Shown one piece after another: positions 30,511 through 38,954 of a DNA stretch of 64,000 nucleotides. This DNA is from an uncultured Clostridia bacterium (GTDB lineage: Bacteria; Bacillota; Clostridia; Saccharofermentanales; DTU023). The notes beneath the pieces were generated by a model. The model was not told the origin of the DNA. It saw only the letters and a program-made list of their open reading frames with translations, and did not search any database. Each line of letters starts with the position of its first letter. The stretch's first letter is position 1. Position numbers and translations under genes: made by a program. The DNA lies in the NCBI GenBank assembly GCA_946220865.1, contig CAMJYM010000001.1:1-64000 (forward strand). The letters are read 5' to 3'.

Positions 30511-32952
30511 TTAAAACTCGCGGGTGTTTTTTTCTCTGCCATCTTCTTCGTCATCAAAGAAGCTGGTATTGCGCTCACTCCGTGAAGAGTAATGGCTGCG
30601 CTCATCTTGCCTGCCCTCGCGGCGCTCAACAAAAGAACTGCGTTCTCTCCGCTCTCCCCTGTCCTCACGCTCATCGCGTCTGCCGCCACGATCATCACGG
30701 CCATAGCGATCATTGCGGCGATCATCCCGGCGGGGTCTTCTCTCACGGCCGCCACGTTCTCCACGATCTCCGCGGAAACTATCACGGCGCTCTCTCCTCT
30801 CACCATAGCTGCCGCCCTGATCTCGACTTTCACGGCGTTCCTCGGTCCAGCCTTCCGGTTTTTCCATAAGATCACGCATGGAGAGATTTACCCTGCCCTG
30901 GGAGTCAATTTCCGTCACAATGACGCGAACATTCTGACCAGGTTCGACCACATCTTCAACACGGTCGACACGATCCCAGGACATCTTCGAGATATGGACG
31001 AGGCCCTCTTTGCCCGGAGCAAACTCGACAAAAGCCCCAAAGTTCATAAGTCGGGTCACCACACCATCAAACACGCTTCCCGGTTCTGGATCGTAGGCGA
31101 TCGCCCTGATCATGGCAATAGCCTTCTCAGCTGCCTCAGAGTCAGGCGAGGCAATAAAGACATGACCAGTGGAACCGTCTTCGACGATATCAATATCACA
31201 TTTACTTTCATCTGTGATCCGCTTAATATTCTTTCCACCAGAGCCAATGACCTCACGGATCTTATCTGCGGGGATATCGATCTGTTCGATCTTGGGCGCC
31301 CAGGGTGAGAGTTCCTTGCGTGGCTCAGCGATAACCGGCTTAATCACTTCATCGAGGATCTGCATTCGGCCCTTATGAGTCATGGCAAAGGCATCACGGA
31401 TAATGTCATATGTAAGTCCGTCGACTTTAATATCAACCTGAATGGCGGTGATGCCGTTGCGGGTACCACCAACCTTAAAGTCCATATCACCAAAAAAGTC
31501 TTCAATACCCTGAATATCCATAAAGACTTCGTACTGGCTCGTATCACCATCAGCGGTGATCAGGCCGGAAGAAATACCGGCAACCGGTTCTTTAATGGGC
31601 ACGCCGGCCGCCATAAGGGCGAGGGTACTGCCGCAGATGGAACCCTGTGAAGTTGAACCATTGGACATGGTGACTTCAGAGACCACACGGATGGCATATG
31701 GGAACTCTTCCGGTGAAGGAAGTACGGGGAGCAAAGCTCTTTCCGCCAGAGCACCGTGGCCAATTTCGCGGCGTCCAGGTGAACGGCTGGCCTTCGCTTC
31801 TCCGACACTGTAGCCCGGGAAATTGTACTGGTGCATATAGCGTTTTTCAACGACAGGATCAATACTATCCAGTTTCTGCGCATTCGCCAGTGTACCAAGA
31901 GTCGCAATCGAGACCACCTGAGTTGAGCCGCGCTGGAAACAGGCTGAGCCGTGAACTCTGGGAATAATATCAACAGCCGCAGAGAGAGGACGTATTTCAT
32001 CCATGGCCCGACCGTCCACCCGTTTATGCTCCTTGAGCAACGCACGGACAACTTTCTTCTCAAGAAGATCAACCGCTTCACCTGTATAAGCTGTCCACTC
32101 GGGATTTTTTTCGCTAAGCATAACGCGAATCTTATCTCTGAGAACAGATACATTTTGATCACGGGTCGCCTTATCGGCTTCCTGAACAGCCTGCCACATC
32201 TCATCATAGGCAAAGTCTTTGACCACCGTGAAAACTTCTTCAGGGAGAGCAAAAGAGGTGTAGCTGAATTTGGGTTTGCCAATTTCCGCCACGATCTCTT
32301 TGATGAAGCGGCAGAGTTTCTGAATTTCTTTATGGCCGGCGATGATAGCTTCAAGCATCTGCTCGTCAGGGATCTCATTAGCGCCGGCTTCGATCATGCA
32401 GACTTTTTCTTCGCTGCCGGCAACCGTAAGCTGCAGATCGCTCTTCTCAGACTGCTCAAGATTGGGGCAGACGATAATTTCACCGTCTACAATACCCACC
32501 TGAACAGCGGCCACGGGGCCGTTCCAGGGTATATCTGAAATGGCGACAGCAACAGAGGAACCAATCATGGCCGCAATCTCCGGCGCATTATCCTGATCTA
32601 CAGCCATGACGAGGTTATTGATGTACACATCATTGCGCATATCTTTAGGGAAAAGCGGACGCAGCGGGCGATCAATAGAACGGGATACCAGAATGGCCTT
32701 TTCCGAGGGCTTCCCTTCTCGTCTCAAAAAGCCTCCCGGGATTTTGCCAATGGCATACATTTTTTCTTCGTAATCAACACTCAGGGGAAAGAAATCGATA
32801 CCCTCTCGAGGTTCAGCAGCCGTTGCCGTGGAGAGCACCGTAGTGTCGCCATAGCGTACCAGTACTGAGCCGTTGGCAAACTGCGCCAGCTCTCCGGTTT
32901 CCAGGACCAGTTTGCGGCCCATCAGTTCGGTTTCAAAAATTCTTTTACTCAT
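30511..32952 (-). CDS. pnp: Polyribonucleotide nucleotidyltransferase with Arg-rich tail
   Basis: PNPase degrades RNA 3' to 5' using phosphate. The 813-residue protein has two RNase PH cores (first about 10-140 with GGFLRREGKPSEKA, second about 310-540 with GSACFQRGSTQVVS and FMDIQGIEDFFGDMDFKV), a KH domain (IREVIGSGGKNIKRI) and an S1 domain (DGVVTRLMNFGAFVEFAPG). After S1 comes an unusual tail of about 111 residues with about 35 Arg plus many Glu, Asp and Gly (for example ERRERRDSFRGDRGERGG), ending FDDEEDGREKNTREF. I start at the ATG at 32952 with GGAGG 5 nt upstream; the frame is open 25 codons further, through the leader hairpin. rpsO precedes it. Confidence 0.98.
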   Translation of the reverse strand: MSKRIFETELMGRKLVLETGELAQFANGSVLVRYGDTTVLSTATAAEPREGIDFFPLSVDYEEKMYAIGKIPGGFLRREGKPSEKAILVSRSIDRPLRPLFPKDMRNDVYINNLVMAVDQDNAPEIAAMIGSSVAVAISDIPWNGPVAAVQVGIVDGEIIVCPNLEQSEKSDLQLTVAGSEEKVCMIEAGANEIPDEQMLEAIIAGHKEIQKLCRFIKEIVAEIGKPKFSYTSFALPEEVFTVVKDFAYDEMWQAVQEADKATRDQNVSVLRDKIRVMLSEKNPEWTAYTGEAVDLLEKKVVRALLKEHKRVDGRAMDEIRPLSAAVDIIPRVHGSACFQRGSTQVVSIATLGTLANAQKLDSIDPVVEKRYMHQYNFPGYSVGEAKASRSPGRREIGHGALAERALLPVLPSPEEFPYAIRVVSEVTMSNGSTSQGSICGSTLALMAAGVPIKEPVAGISSGLITADGDTSQYEVFMDIQGIEDFFGDMDFKVGGTRNGITAIQVDIKVDGLTYDIIRDAFAMTHKGRMQILDEVIKPVIAEPRKELSPWAPKIEQIDIPADKIREVIGSGGKNIKRITDESKCDIDIVEDGSTGHVFIASPDSEAAEKAIAMIRAIAYDPEPGSVFDGVVTRLMNFGAFVEFAPGKEGLVHISKMSWDRVDRVEDVVEPGQNVRVIVTEIDSQGRVNLSMRDLMEKPEGWTEERRESRDQGGSYGERRERRDSFRGDRGERGGRERRPRRDDRRNDRYGRDDRGGRRDEREDRGERRERSSFVERREGRQDERSHYSSRSERNTSFFDDEEDGREKNTREF

Positions 32953-32967
32953 TTTTCCTCCAGCTAA

Positions 32968-33061
32968 CGGTACAGACAGTAGCTTGTAGATTCCGGCTCC
33001 CCTGCTCTGCAAAAACTGAAAGGACACGAGGACCGCAATCTACGACCCACAGTCTGTACCG
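32968..33061 (-). promoter_or_regulatory. Long hairpin leader of pnp, RNase III-like site
   Basis: Between the rpsO terminator and pnp the RNA folds into one long hairpin: CGGTACAGAC (33061-33052) pairs perfectly with GTCTGTACCG (32977-32968), and further in GTAGATT (33043-33037) pairs with AATCTAC (32992-32986), then CGG/CCG after one mismatch. It ends 7 nt before the pnp ribosome-binding site. In E. coli and Streptomyces a hairpin at this rpsO-pnp position is cut by RNase III and lets PNPase repress itself; the same role is inferred here. Confidence 0.75.
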
Positions 33062-33069
33062 ATAAAGAA

Positions 33070-33094
33070 AGGCGGATGAAAATTTCATCCGCCT
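33070..33094 (-). terminator. rpsO terminator
   Basis: 12-bp stem AGGCGGATGAAA/TTTCATCCGCCT almost without loop, followed on the minus strand by TTCTTT. It lies 8 nt past the rpsO stop and probably terminates part of the transcripts before pnp. Confidence 0.8.
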
Positions 33095-33102
33095 CTTTTG
33101 TT

Positions 33103-33366
33103 TTACTTTCTCAGATTCAGGCGGGAAATCAAACTACGATAGCGTTCGATATCAACTCTTGAAAGGTAGTCCAGCAGCCCGCGTCTCTTACCGACCATCA
33201 TCAGAAGGCCACGCCTCGAATGGTGATCGTTATTATGGCTCTGCAGATGTGCAGTCAGGTGGTTAATGCGTTCGGTCAGCAGGGCGATCTGAACTTCCGG
33301 CGAACCGGTGTCACCTTCCTTGGTGGCATACTCCTGAATGATGCTTTGTTTTTTCTCTTTGTCCAT
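33103..33366 (-). CDS. rpsO: 30S ribosomal protein S15
   Basis: The 87-residue protein is a typical S15: GDTGSPEVQIALLTERINHLTAHLQ, the HHSRRGLLMMVGKRRGLLDYL RNA-binding region and LISRLNLRK at the end. S15 binds the 16S rRNA three-way junction and organises the platform. AAGGAG lies 8 nt before the ATG. It precedes pnp, the conserved pairing. Its own promoter and a possible autoregulatory leader are just upstream. Confidence 0.98.
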   Translation of the reverse strand: MDKEKKQSIIQEYATKEGDTGSPEVQIALLTERINHLTAHLQSHNNDHHSRRGLLMMVGKRRGLLDYLSRVDIERYRSLISRLNLRK

Positions 33367-33385
33367 GATAAAACTCCTTCAGAAT

Positions 33386-33429
33386 CCGATAGCTAAGGCA
33401 GGGTACGTGTCCACAGGCTGAGCAATCGG
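33386..33429 (-). promoter_or_regulatory. Possible S15 autoregulatory leader stem
   Basis: CCGATTGCT (33429-33421) can pair with AGCTATCGG (33394-33386), 8 bp around one T-T mismatch, enclosing a 26-nt loop; it ends about 20 nt before the rpsO start. rpsO leaders that bind S15 are known in several bacteria but differ in structure, so this is only a candidate. Confidence 0.35.
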
Positions 33430-33441
33430 TCAATCTGGAAA

Positions 33442-33470
33442 ATTTTATCACCTCTGAATGAGTTAAGCAA
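33442..33470 (-). promoter_or_regulatory. rpsO promoter (TTGCTT-17-TAAAAT)
   Basis: Minus-strand TTGCTT (33470-33465), 17-nt spacer, TAAAAT (33447-33442). The -35 overlaps the last codons of the upstream gene. Confidence 0.6.
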
Positions 33471-34563
33471 GTTCTCTCGCCTCAGTCCATTCCTTGACCA
33501 GCTGATAGAGAATGGAAACGAGGGGGACAGCAAAAAGAGCCCCATTAACTCCACCAAATCCGCCGCCCAAAATAACGGCCAGGATCACCAGAAGACCCGG
33601 AAGACCGATGCGCGTGCCCACCCGTTTAGGATAGATCACATTGCCCTCAATCTGCTGCGTGAGAATATAGGAAATGAGAAAAAGAAGTAATTTCCCCGGA
33701 CTTACCAGGAAAATAAGAGCAGCCCCGACAAAAGCTGCCAGCCAGGCGCCGACCACAGGAACCATACCCATGAACATGATGATGACGCTCAAAACTATGG
33801 TATAGGGAATCTGCAAAATATGAAAGACAATAAAACAAAGCAGGCTGAGCAGAATGGCTTCAGTGAGCTGAACATAAAAGTAGGCGTAAAATGTTTCATC
33901 CGCCAGACGGGCTACGTGCATCATCCAACTTCCAGAACTTCCGCTCAGCGCTGTGAGCAGTCGTTTTACACGGCTGCGTATACTTTCGTCACCGATAATC
34001 AGGTAGACGCTGAGGATCAGGGCAAGGAAGAAATTGCCAATCAGCGAGGCAAGATTGCTGACAAGGCCACGGGCAAAATTGAGGCCAAAGCTCGTAATGG
34101 TTCCGCCGATTTCTGAAAAGCGCTGCTGCAAATTGTTGATAAAGGCCGGATCGATTTTCTTTTCCTGCAGGAGCTCCGTCAAATTACTGGTCAGGCGGTT
34201 CATGCTGTTGACATAGTACTGAAAGTTGATGAAAAAATCGGTCAGATTGCGCTGAAAGCTCGGAACAATAAGTAGAACAACCAGGGCAACAAAGCCGATG
34301 AATAGTCCATAGGTGATGAGAATAGCCGGAATCTTCGCCCTCTGACCTTTCGCAAACAGAGGCAGCTTATGGAAGCTTTTGCTCAAAAATCGTATGGGTC
34401 GGGCAAAGACGTAGTAAAGAATCAGGGCATACCAGAAAGGCAGGAGCAAAGTGAAAAGACGATCCATAAAAGCCCAGATACTGTCGATTTTGACCAGGAC
34501 AAGAATAGCCAGGAATATCACGGCAATCAGGGGGAAATATTCACTTAATGCACTTTTTTTCAT
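33463..34563 (-). CDS. AI-2E family transporter (PerM/YdiK-like membrane protein)
   Basis: The 366-residue protein has about eight hydrophobic segments and the family hallmarks: two N-terminal helices, a long soluble region (NFQYYVNSMNRLTSNLTELLQ), and the conserved C-terminal block GMVPVVGAWLAAFVGAALI, QQIEGNVIYPKRVGTRIGLPGLLVILAVILGGG (read as separate motifs QQIEGNVIYPK and GLPGLLVILAVILGG). Members have been linked to export of AI-2, sodium/proton antiport or nothing known, so no substrate is assigned. AAGGAG precedes the ATG. It follows murD. Confidence 0.88.
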   Translation of the reverse strand: MKKSALSEYFPLIAVIFLAILVLVKIDSIWAFMDRLFTLLLPFWYALILYYVFARPIRFLSKSFHKLPLFAKGQRAKIPAILITYGLFIGFVALVVLLIVPSFQRNLTDFFINFQYYVNSMNRLTSNLTELLQEKKIDPAFINNLQQRFSEIGGTITSFGLNFARGLVSNLASLIGNFFLALILSVYLIIGDESIRSRVKRLLTALSGSSGSWMMHVARLADETFYAYFYVQLTEAILLSLLCFIVFHILQIPYTIVLSVIIMFMGMVPVVGAWLAAFVGAALIFLVSPGKLLLFLISYILTQQIEGNVIYPKRVGTRIGLPGLLVILAVILGGGFGGVNGALFAVPLVSILYQLVKEWTEARELA

Positions 34564-34639
34564 GCCTTTTCTCCTTGAATTTAAACGCTTAAAGGATCAC
34601 GCTCTGACTCTGAAATCAAATTTGCGCCCTAAAAATTTG

Positions 34640-36064
34640 CTACCTTAGATGCTCTCTTACCTCGGCCTTAAAAACATCACCCCGCTCGTTAAAGTTGGCA
34701 AAACGGTCAAAAGAGGTTCCGGCCGGCGACAGCAAAATGGCATCTCCTGACTGAGCCATGCTGTCCGCGAGTTTCAGAGCTTCCTTATAGTCAGCGGCAG
34801 CAGCCATGGGGAAGTCTGTGCGTGACCTTTCCTTGAGAGCTTTTTCAATTTCTGCACGAATCAGAGGTGCATTGGCTCCACAGAATATAACTCCGCGGCA
34901 GCAGTCCAGTATGGTCGGGCCGAGACCGTCATAGAGGCAGTTTTTATCTTTACCACCACAGATCATGACCACGGGGACGCCTTGCTCACGAAATGCCGAG
35001 AGCGTATGCAGACTGCGGTTGGGCGAACTATCGATGGAGCTGTCATAATAGCGAAGGCCACGGGCTTCCGCAACGAGTTCAACCCTATGTTCAACGCCCT
35101 TAAATTCTTTTACAGCCTGCCGCAGTTCCGAACGGCCAACAAGCCCATCCACAGCAGCAAAGGCTGCCAACACATTAACCGCATTGTAGCGGCCGGGTAA
35201 GAGCAAGTCCCTGCGCTGGAGCAACTCCTCTTTCGGAGCTGTGGGCTCTGCCTGAAAATACAGGGTATCCCCTTCCAAACCGTAAAGCGGAGCTGTGCCA
35301 AAGGGTCGATGTTCAGCCCAGACGAGACGGCCGCGAGCCTCCACTGCCATTTCTTCGCAAAAATCAGCCGTGCCGTTCAGTACCAGTCGGTCGTTAAGAT
35401 GCTGGTGAAGATATATATTTTTTTTTGCATGAACGTATTCCGCATAGCTCTTATGCATATCGAGATGATTAGGGCTGATATTGGTCACAATTGAGCGCTG
35501 CGGACTCTGGCTCATACTGAGGAGTTGAAACGAACTCAGCTCAAGAACGACTTTATCCTCAGCTCTGATGGAAGCCAGCTGATCGAGCAGCGGTGTCCCT
35601 ATATTGCCTCCAAGAAAAGTTGTGTAACCACCCGCCTTCAACATTCTGGCCATGAGCGTTGCCGTGGTGCTTTTGCCATCACTCCCGGTAACTGCACAGA
35701 CTTCAGCAGGGCAATAGCTTAAAAAGGCTTCCATCTCAGAGCTGATGATGGCCCCGCGTTTCTTCTCAGCTAAAAGTTCAGGTGTGTCAGGACGAAGAAA
35801 AGGGGTGCGGAAAATGAGGTCAAAATTTTTAAGCTCAGAAAGATAGTCAATGCCAAAATGAACAGGCGGCTCATGACCCGCCGCTTTCAGCTCATCCAGG
35901 AAGCCTTTGAACTTATCAGCCTCCTTGCGGTCAAAAAGTTCCGTCTCAAGCCCGGCATGAAGCAGCAGACGCACCAGAGGGCGATTGCTGATACCCATGC
36001 CGAGAACAGCAATACGCTTATTATTACAAAAACTAAGAAAAGACTGGAGAGGATTTTCTTGCAT
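34640..36064 (-). CDS. murD: UDP-N-acetylmuramoyl-L-alanine-D-glutamate ligase
   Basis: MurD adds D-Glu to UDP-MurNAc-L-Ala in peptidoglycan precursor synthesis. The 474-residue protein has the N-terminal Rossmann domain (VLGMGISNRPLVRLLL), the P-loop VTGSDGKSTTATLMARML, GGNIGTPLLDQL, LELSSFQLLSM, NISPNHLDMH and the C-terminal GVEHRVELV with YYDSSIDSSPNRS, a variant of the usual DSKATN motif. I start at the ATG at 36064 (MQENPLQSFLSF) with GGAGG 5 nt upstream; the frame is open 12 codons further. It is not in a dcw cluster; it sits between tRNA-Leu and an AI-2E family gene. GatD/MurT, which act later on the same D-Glu, are 11 kb away. Confidence 0.96.
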   Translation of the reverse strand: MQENPLQSFLSFCNNKRIAVLGMGISNRPLVRLLLHAGLETELFDRKEADKFKGFLDELKAAGHEPPVHFGIDYLSELKNFDLIFRTPFLRPDTPELLAEKKRGAIISSEMEAFLSYCPAEVCAVTGSDGKSTTATLMARMLKAGGYTTFLGGNIGTPLLDQLASIRAEDKVVLELSSFQLLSMSQSPQRSIVTNISPNHLDMHKSYAEYVHAKKNIYLHQHLNDRLVLNGTADFCEEMAVEARGRLVWAEHRPFGTAPLYGLEGDTLYFQAEPTAPKEELLQRRDLLLPGRYNAVNVLAAFAAVDGLVGRSELRQAVKEFKGVEHRVELVAEARGLRYYDSSIDSSPNRSLHTLSAFREQGVPVVMICGGKDKNCLYDGLGPTILDCCRGVIFCGANAPLIRAEIEKALKERSRTDFPMAAAADYKEALKLADSMAQSGDAILLSPAGTSFDRFANFNERGDVFKAEVREHLR

Positions 36065-36108
36065 GCTGGCCTCCGGAAATGTACTTTGGATATTATACAA
36101 TAAAAAAA

Positions 36109-36128
36109 GACGGATCCGGAGATCCGTC
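36109..36128 (-). terminator. tRNA-Leu terminator
   Basis: Stem GACGGATC/GATCCGTC with a 4-nt loop, followed on the minus strand by seven T. It lies 5 nt past the tRNA-Leu CCA and just before murD. Confidence 0.92.
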
Positions 36129-36132
36129 CTGC

Positions 36133-36219
36133 TGGTGCGGAAAACAGGACTTGAACCTGCACGACATTGCTGCCACTAGCACCTGAAGCTAGCGCGTCTG
36201 CCAATTCCGCCATTTCCGC
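36133..36219 (-). tRNA. tRNA-Leu (anticodon CAG)
   Basis: Minus-strand class II tRNA: acceptor GCGGAAA/TTTCCGC, anticodon stem CTAGC/GCTAG around TTCAGGT (anticodon CAG), long variable arm of about 16 nt, T stem CAGG/CCTG with TTCAAGT, discriminator A, encoded CCA. A protein-like open frame starting MAELADALASG across it is the familiar tRNA-Leu artefact. Confidence 0.96.
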
Positions 36220-36230
36220 GTTGCTTTGAT

Positions 36231-36259
36231 ACTATAATGGAGCAAAATAAAAAAAGCAA
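36231..36259 (-). promoter_or_regulatory. tRNA-Leu promoter (TTGCTT-17-TATAGT)
   Basis: Minus-strand TTGCTT (36259-36254), 17-nt spacer and TATAGT (36236-36231), 11 nt before the tRNA. On the plus strand TATAAT at 36233-36238 may serve the helicase gene, so the two promoters would overlap. Confidence 0.6.
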
Positions 36260-36306
36260 GACCCTATGAAAAATTTTTAAGCCGATAAAAACAGCAGGAG
36301 CCAGTT

Positions 36307-38952
36307 ATGACGGGAAAAAGCCTCGAGCCAGCCAATAAAACCAGCGAGCAAAAAACATCCGGACAAAAACCGGAGCTTAGTATTTCTGTACGCCGACTGG
36401 CTGAACTGCTTTATCGCCGGGGAGGTCTTGCTCCTGCCATCTATGGCGGGGTCGAGGGCATTGAAGGCATACGTGCCCATCAAAAAGCTCTGCGCCTCCT
36501 GGCCGCCTCTGAAACCTGGGGCAGCTATGAATTTAGTCCTGAATACAGCCTTTCCACAACAATCGAAGGTGAAAATTACCACTTATTGCTGCGTGGCCGA
36601 GCCGATCTCATCCTGCACCGTGGTAACGAAACGGTCATTGCAGAAATCAAATCTTTCCGCGGAAAAGCAGATTTTATTCCTGATGAGGGTGTAGAGGTCC
36701 ATTGGGCACAGGCTGAACTCTATGCCGGACTGCTGGCTGCAGGTACAGGCACTGTTGAGGGAAACCGCAGCATGCAGGGCGAACAAAGCCGCTACGAACC
36801 GCTGGCTGCGGACAACTTTAAGCCAGATCCTGAAGCGCACACTGGCCCCCGGCAGTTCAAACTTCTTCTTGTCTATGTTTCTGTCGATGAAGATTTTTAT
36901 CTGGAAAAAACTAAAATCCTGACTGCAGAAGAAGCCCTGAATTTTAGCCGGCACGCTGCCACAGTTTATCTTGAACGCATCTCCAACCTCATCCTCTGGC
37001 AGCAGCGCCGCAACGACTCTCTCCGGACCCTGCGCTTTCCTTATGAAAACCTGCGCAGTGGACAGGAAATTATGATGAGGGAGAGTTTGGCCTGTCTGCG
37101 CGACAAAGACGTTCTCTTCGTACAGGCCCCCACAGGTATCGGCAAGACCATGGCCGTCCTCTATGCGGCCCTCAAAGGTCTTTCTGCAGGCTATGTGAAA
37201 CGGCTCTTCTATGCCACAGCCATGCGTTCGACGCGCCTGGTCGCCGAAGCAGCGCTGCGTGACCTGCGCGAAGCCGGGGCCCTGATCCGCAGTCTGACCC
37301 TCAAGCCCAAGGAAGACATGTGCCTGGCGCCACAGCTGTTTTGTGATCAGTCTCTCTGTCCCTACGCGCTTAAGTACTATGACCGATTACCCGACGCCAT
37401 CTCAGAACTGCTCAAAGTCGAAGAACTGAGTCCTGAACGCATCAGCGAAACAGCCCGTCGCCATGAACTCTGTCCTTTTGAACTCTCTTTGGACATTTCC
37501 TTTACCTGCGACGTCATTATTGGTGATTACAATCATGTTTTTGATCCCCGCATTCGTCTACGCCGCTTTTTTGATGAGGAAAGCGAAGCTCCTGTTGCCA
37601 TTCTCATTGACGAAGCCCACAATCTGCCGCGCCGCAGCCGCAGCATGTATTCCGCTTCGCTCAGCAGTGATAGCCTGGAAAACCTGCTCGCTCTTTTCAG
37701 AGGAGAAAGCGCGCCTTTCCGCGGTTTTTTCACAAAGCTCTGCGATCAAACTCAGCTTCTGTTAACCCGAATGAAAAGCACGGAGGAGCTCATGACCAGA
37801 GGCGACGAAAACGGGGCCCCGATCTTCCCTCTGGATGAAAATCCTCTGGTGACAGAGAGCGAGAGCAAAAACTGGTTTGTCCGCCCGGACTTTCTGGGTC
37901 TGCAAAAAAAGCCAGATCGCCTGATCCTTGATCTTGGCCGTGAAATCTTCCTGCTCAGGAATTTTCTCGATGAACAGCGCAGCTTTGAGGGGCGCCAGAA
38001 AATTCTGCTCATTTTTTTTGAAATGCTGCACTTTCACCGCATAGCTGAGGACAAGTTCAATGATGCTTATATCTGCGCGGGACGGATCATCGACGGCAAA
38101 CTGCAGCTCTGGCTGCTCTGTCTTGAAGCCTCTCGTTTTATCACCGAAATTTATCGAGACCTCCACCCTGTCATATTCTTTTCGGCTACACTCTCACCCT
38201 ATTCCTATTACGAAGCTCTACTCTGTGCGGATCGTCTTGAAAACCCTCCCCTTAAGCTGTTTCTGCCCTCACCTTTCCCTGCAGAAAATCGTCTTCTGCT
38301 GATTTCCACGGCGGTTTCTCTAAAATACGAAGAGCGCGATCGCAGTATCGGCAAAATCTGCCGCATGATCCTCGATGCCTGCTCCCGGAAAACCGGAAAC
38401 TACCTGGTCTTTTGCCCTTCCTTCGCTTATCTGGATAAGCTGCGCCGGCACTTAAAAGCTTTAATCCGTCCGGAAAATACAGATTTTCTGATCCAGCCAA
38501 GAGGCATGAGTGAACGCCAGAAAAAGGCTTTTCTCAATCGTTTTGAACACTATGGCGAGCGCAGCCTGATCGCCTTCGCCGTCCTCGGTAGTCTTTTCAA
38601 TGAGGGCATCGACCTCGTGGGCGAGCGCCTGTCCGGCCTGATTATCCTTGGTGTGGGTCTACCTGGTCTTAGCCCGGAGCGCAATCTCATGGCCGGCTAT
38701 TGTGAGGAAAAGTTTGGCAGTGGTTTTCTCTTTTCCTACGTCTTTCCAGCTTTTAACCGCATTGAACAGGCCATGGGCCGCCTTATTCGCAGTGAAACTG
38801 ATCAGGGCTTTGTCTTGCTCATTGATAAGCGCTGGAGCCAAAGTCCTTACGCCCAGCTCATCCCGGAAGACTGGTCACCACATTTTCTTGATGAAAATGA
38901 GAATCCTGCCGCAGATATCGCAGCCTTCTGGGAGGACTGCGACGATCATTAA
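36307..38952 (+). CDS. XPD/DinG-type helicase with N-terminal RecB/Cas4-like nuclease domain
   Basis: The 881-residue protein joins a PD-(D/E)XK nuclease module (about 25-240; GRADLIL with D100, then IAEIK with E113 and K115) to a superfamily 2 iron-sulfur helicase. The helicase shows Walker A FVQAPTGIGKTMAVLYA (about 273), four Cys at 339, 346, 351 and 389 for a 4Fe-4S cluster, the DEAH box ILIDEAHNLPRRSRS (about 435), FFSATLSPYSYY, and late motifs NEGIDLVGERLSG and QAMGRLIRSETDQG. It should unwind DNA 5' to 3' and may cut it; this COG1199 architecture is found in clostridia and its role is poorly known. CAGGAG lies 6 nt before the ATG. It stands alone on the plus strand and ends 2 nt from the sdaAA stop. 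Confidence 0.92.
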   Translation: MTGKSLEPANKTSEQKTSGQKPELSISVRRLAELLYRRGGLAPAIYGGVEGIEGIRAHQKALRLLAASETWGSYEFSPEYSLSTTIEGENYHLLLRGRADLILHRGNETVIAEIKSFRGKADFIPDEGVEVHWAQAELYAGLLAAGTGTVEGNRSMQGEQSRYEPLAADNFKPDPEAHTGPRQFKLLLVYVSVDEDFYLEKTKILTAEEALNFSRHAATVYLERISNLILWQQRRNDSLRTLRFPYENLRSGQEIMMRESLACLRDKDVLFVQAPTGIGKTMAVLYAALKGLSAGYVKRLFYATAMRSTRLVAEAALRDLREAGALIRSLTLKPKEDMCLAPQLFCDQSLCPYALKYYDRLPDAISELLKVEELSPERISETARRHELCPFELSLDISFTCDVIIGDYNHVFDPRIRLRRFFDEESEAPVAILIDEAHNLPRRSRSMYSASLSSDSLENLLALFRGESAPFRGFFTKLCDQTQLLLTRMKSTEELMTRGDENGAPIFPLDENPLVTESESKNWFVRPDFLGLQKKPDRLILDLGREIFLLRNFLDEQRSFEGRQKILLIFFEMLHFHRIAEDKFNDAYICAGRIIDGKLQLWLLCLEASRFITEIYRDLHPVIFFSATLSPYSYYEALLCADRLENPPLKLFLPSPFPAENRLLLISTAVSLKYEERDRSIGKICRMILDACSRKTGNYLVFCPSFAYLDKLRRHLKALIRPENTDFLIQPRGMSERQKKAFLNRFEHYGERSLIAFAVLGSLFNEGIDLVGERLSGLIILGVGLPGLSPERNLMAGYCEEKFGSGFLFSYVFPAFNRIEQAMGRLIRSETDQGFVLLIDKRWSQSPYAQLIPEDWSPHFLDENENPAADIAAFWEDCDDH

Positions 38953-38954
38953 GT

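Noticed and set aside
30590..30850. Repetitive DNA that might look like a tandem or CRISPR-like array
   Set aside because: There are no regular repeats and spacers; the pattern comes from Arg/Asp/Gly codons of the PNPase tail, in frame throughout.
35887..36213. 108-codon frame beginning MAELADALASG
   Set aside because: It starts inside tRNA-Leu; this is a well-known artefact translated from tRNA-Leu genes.
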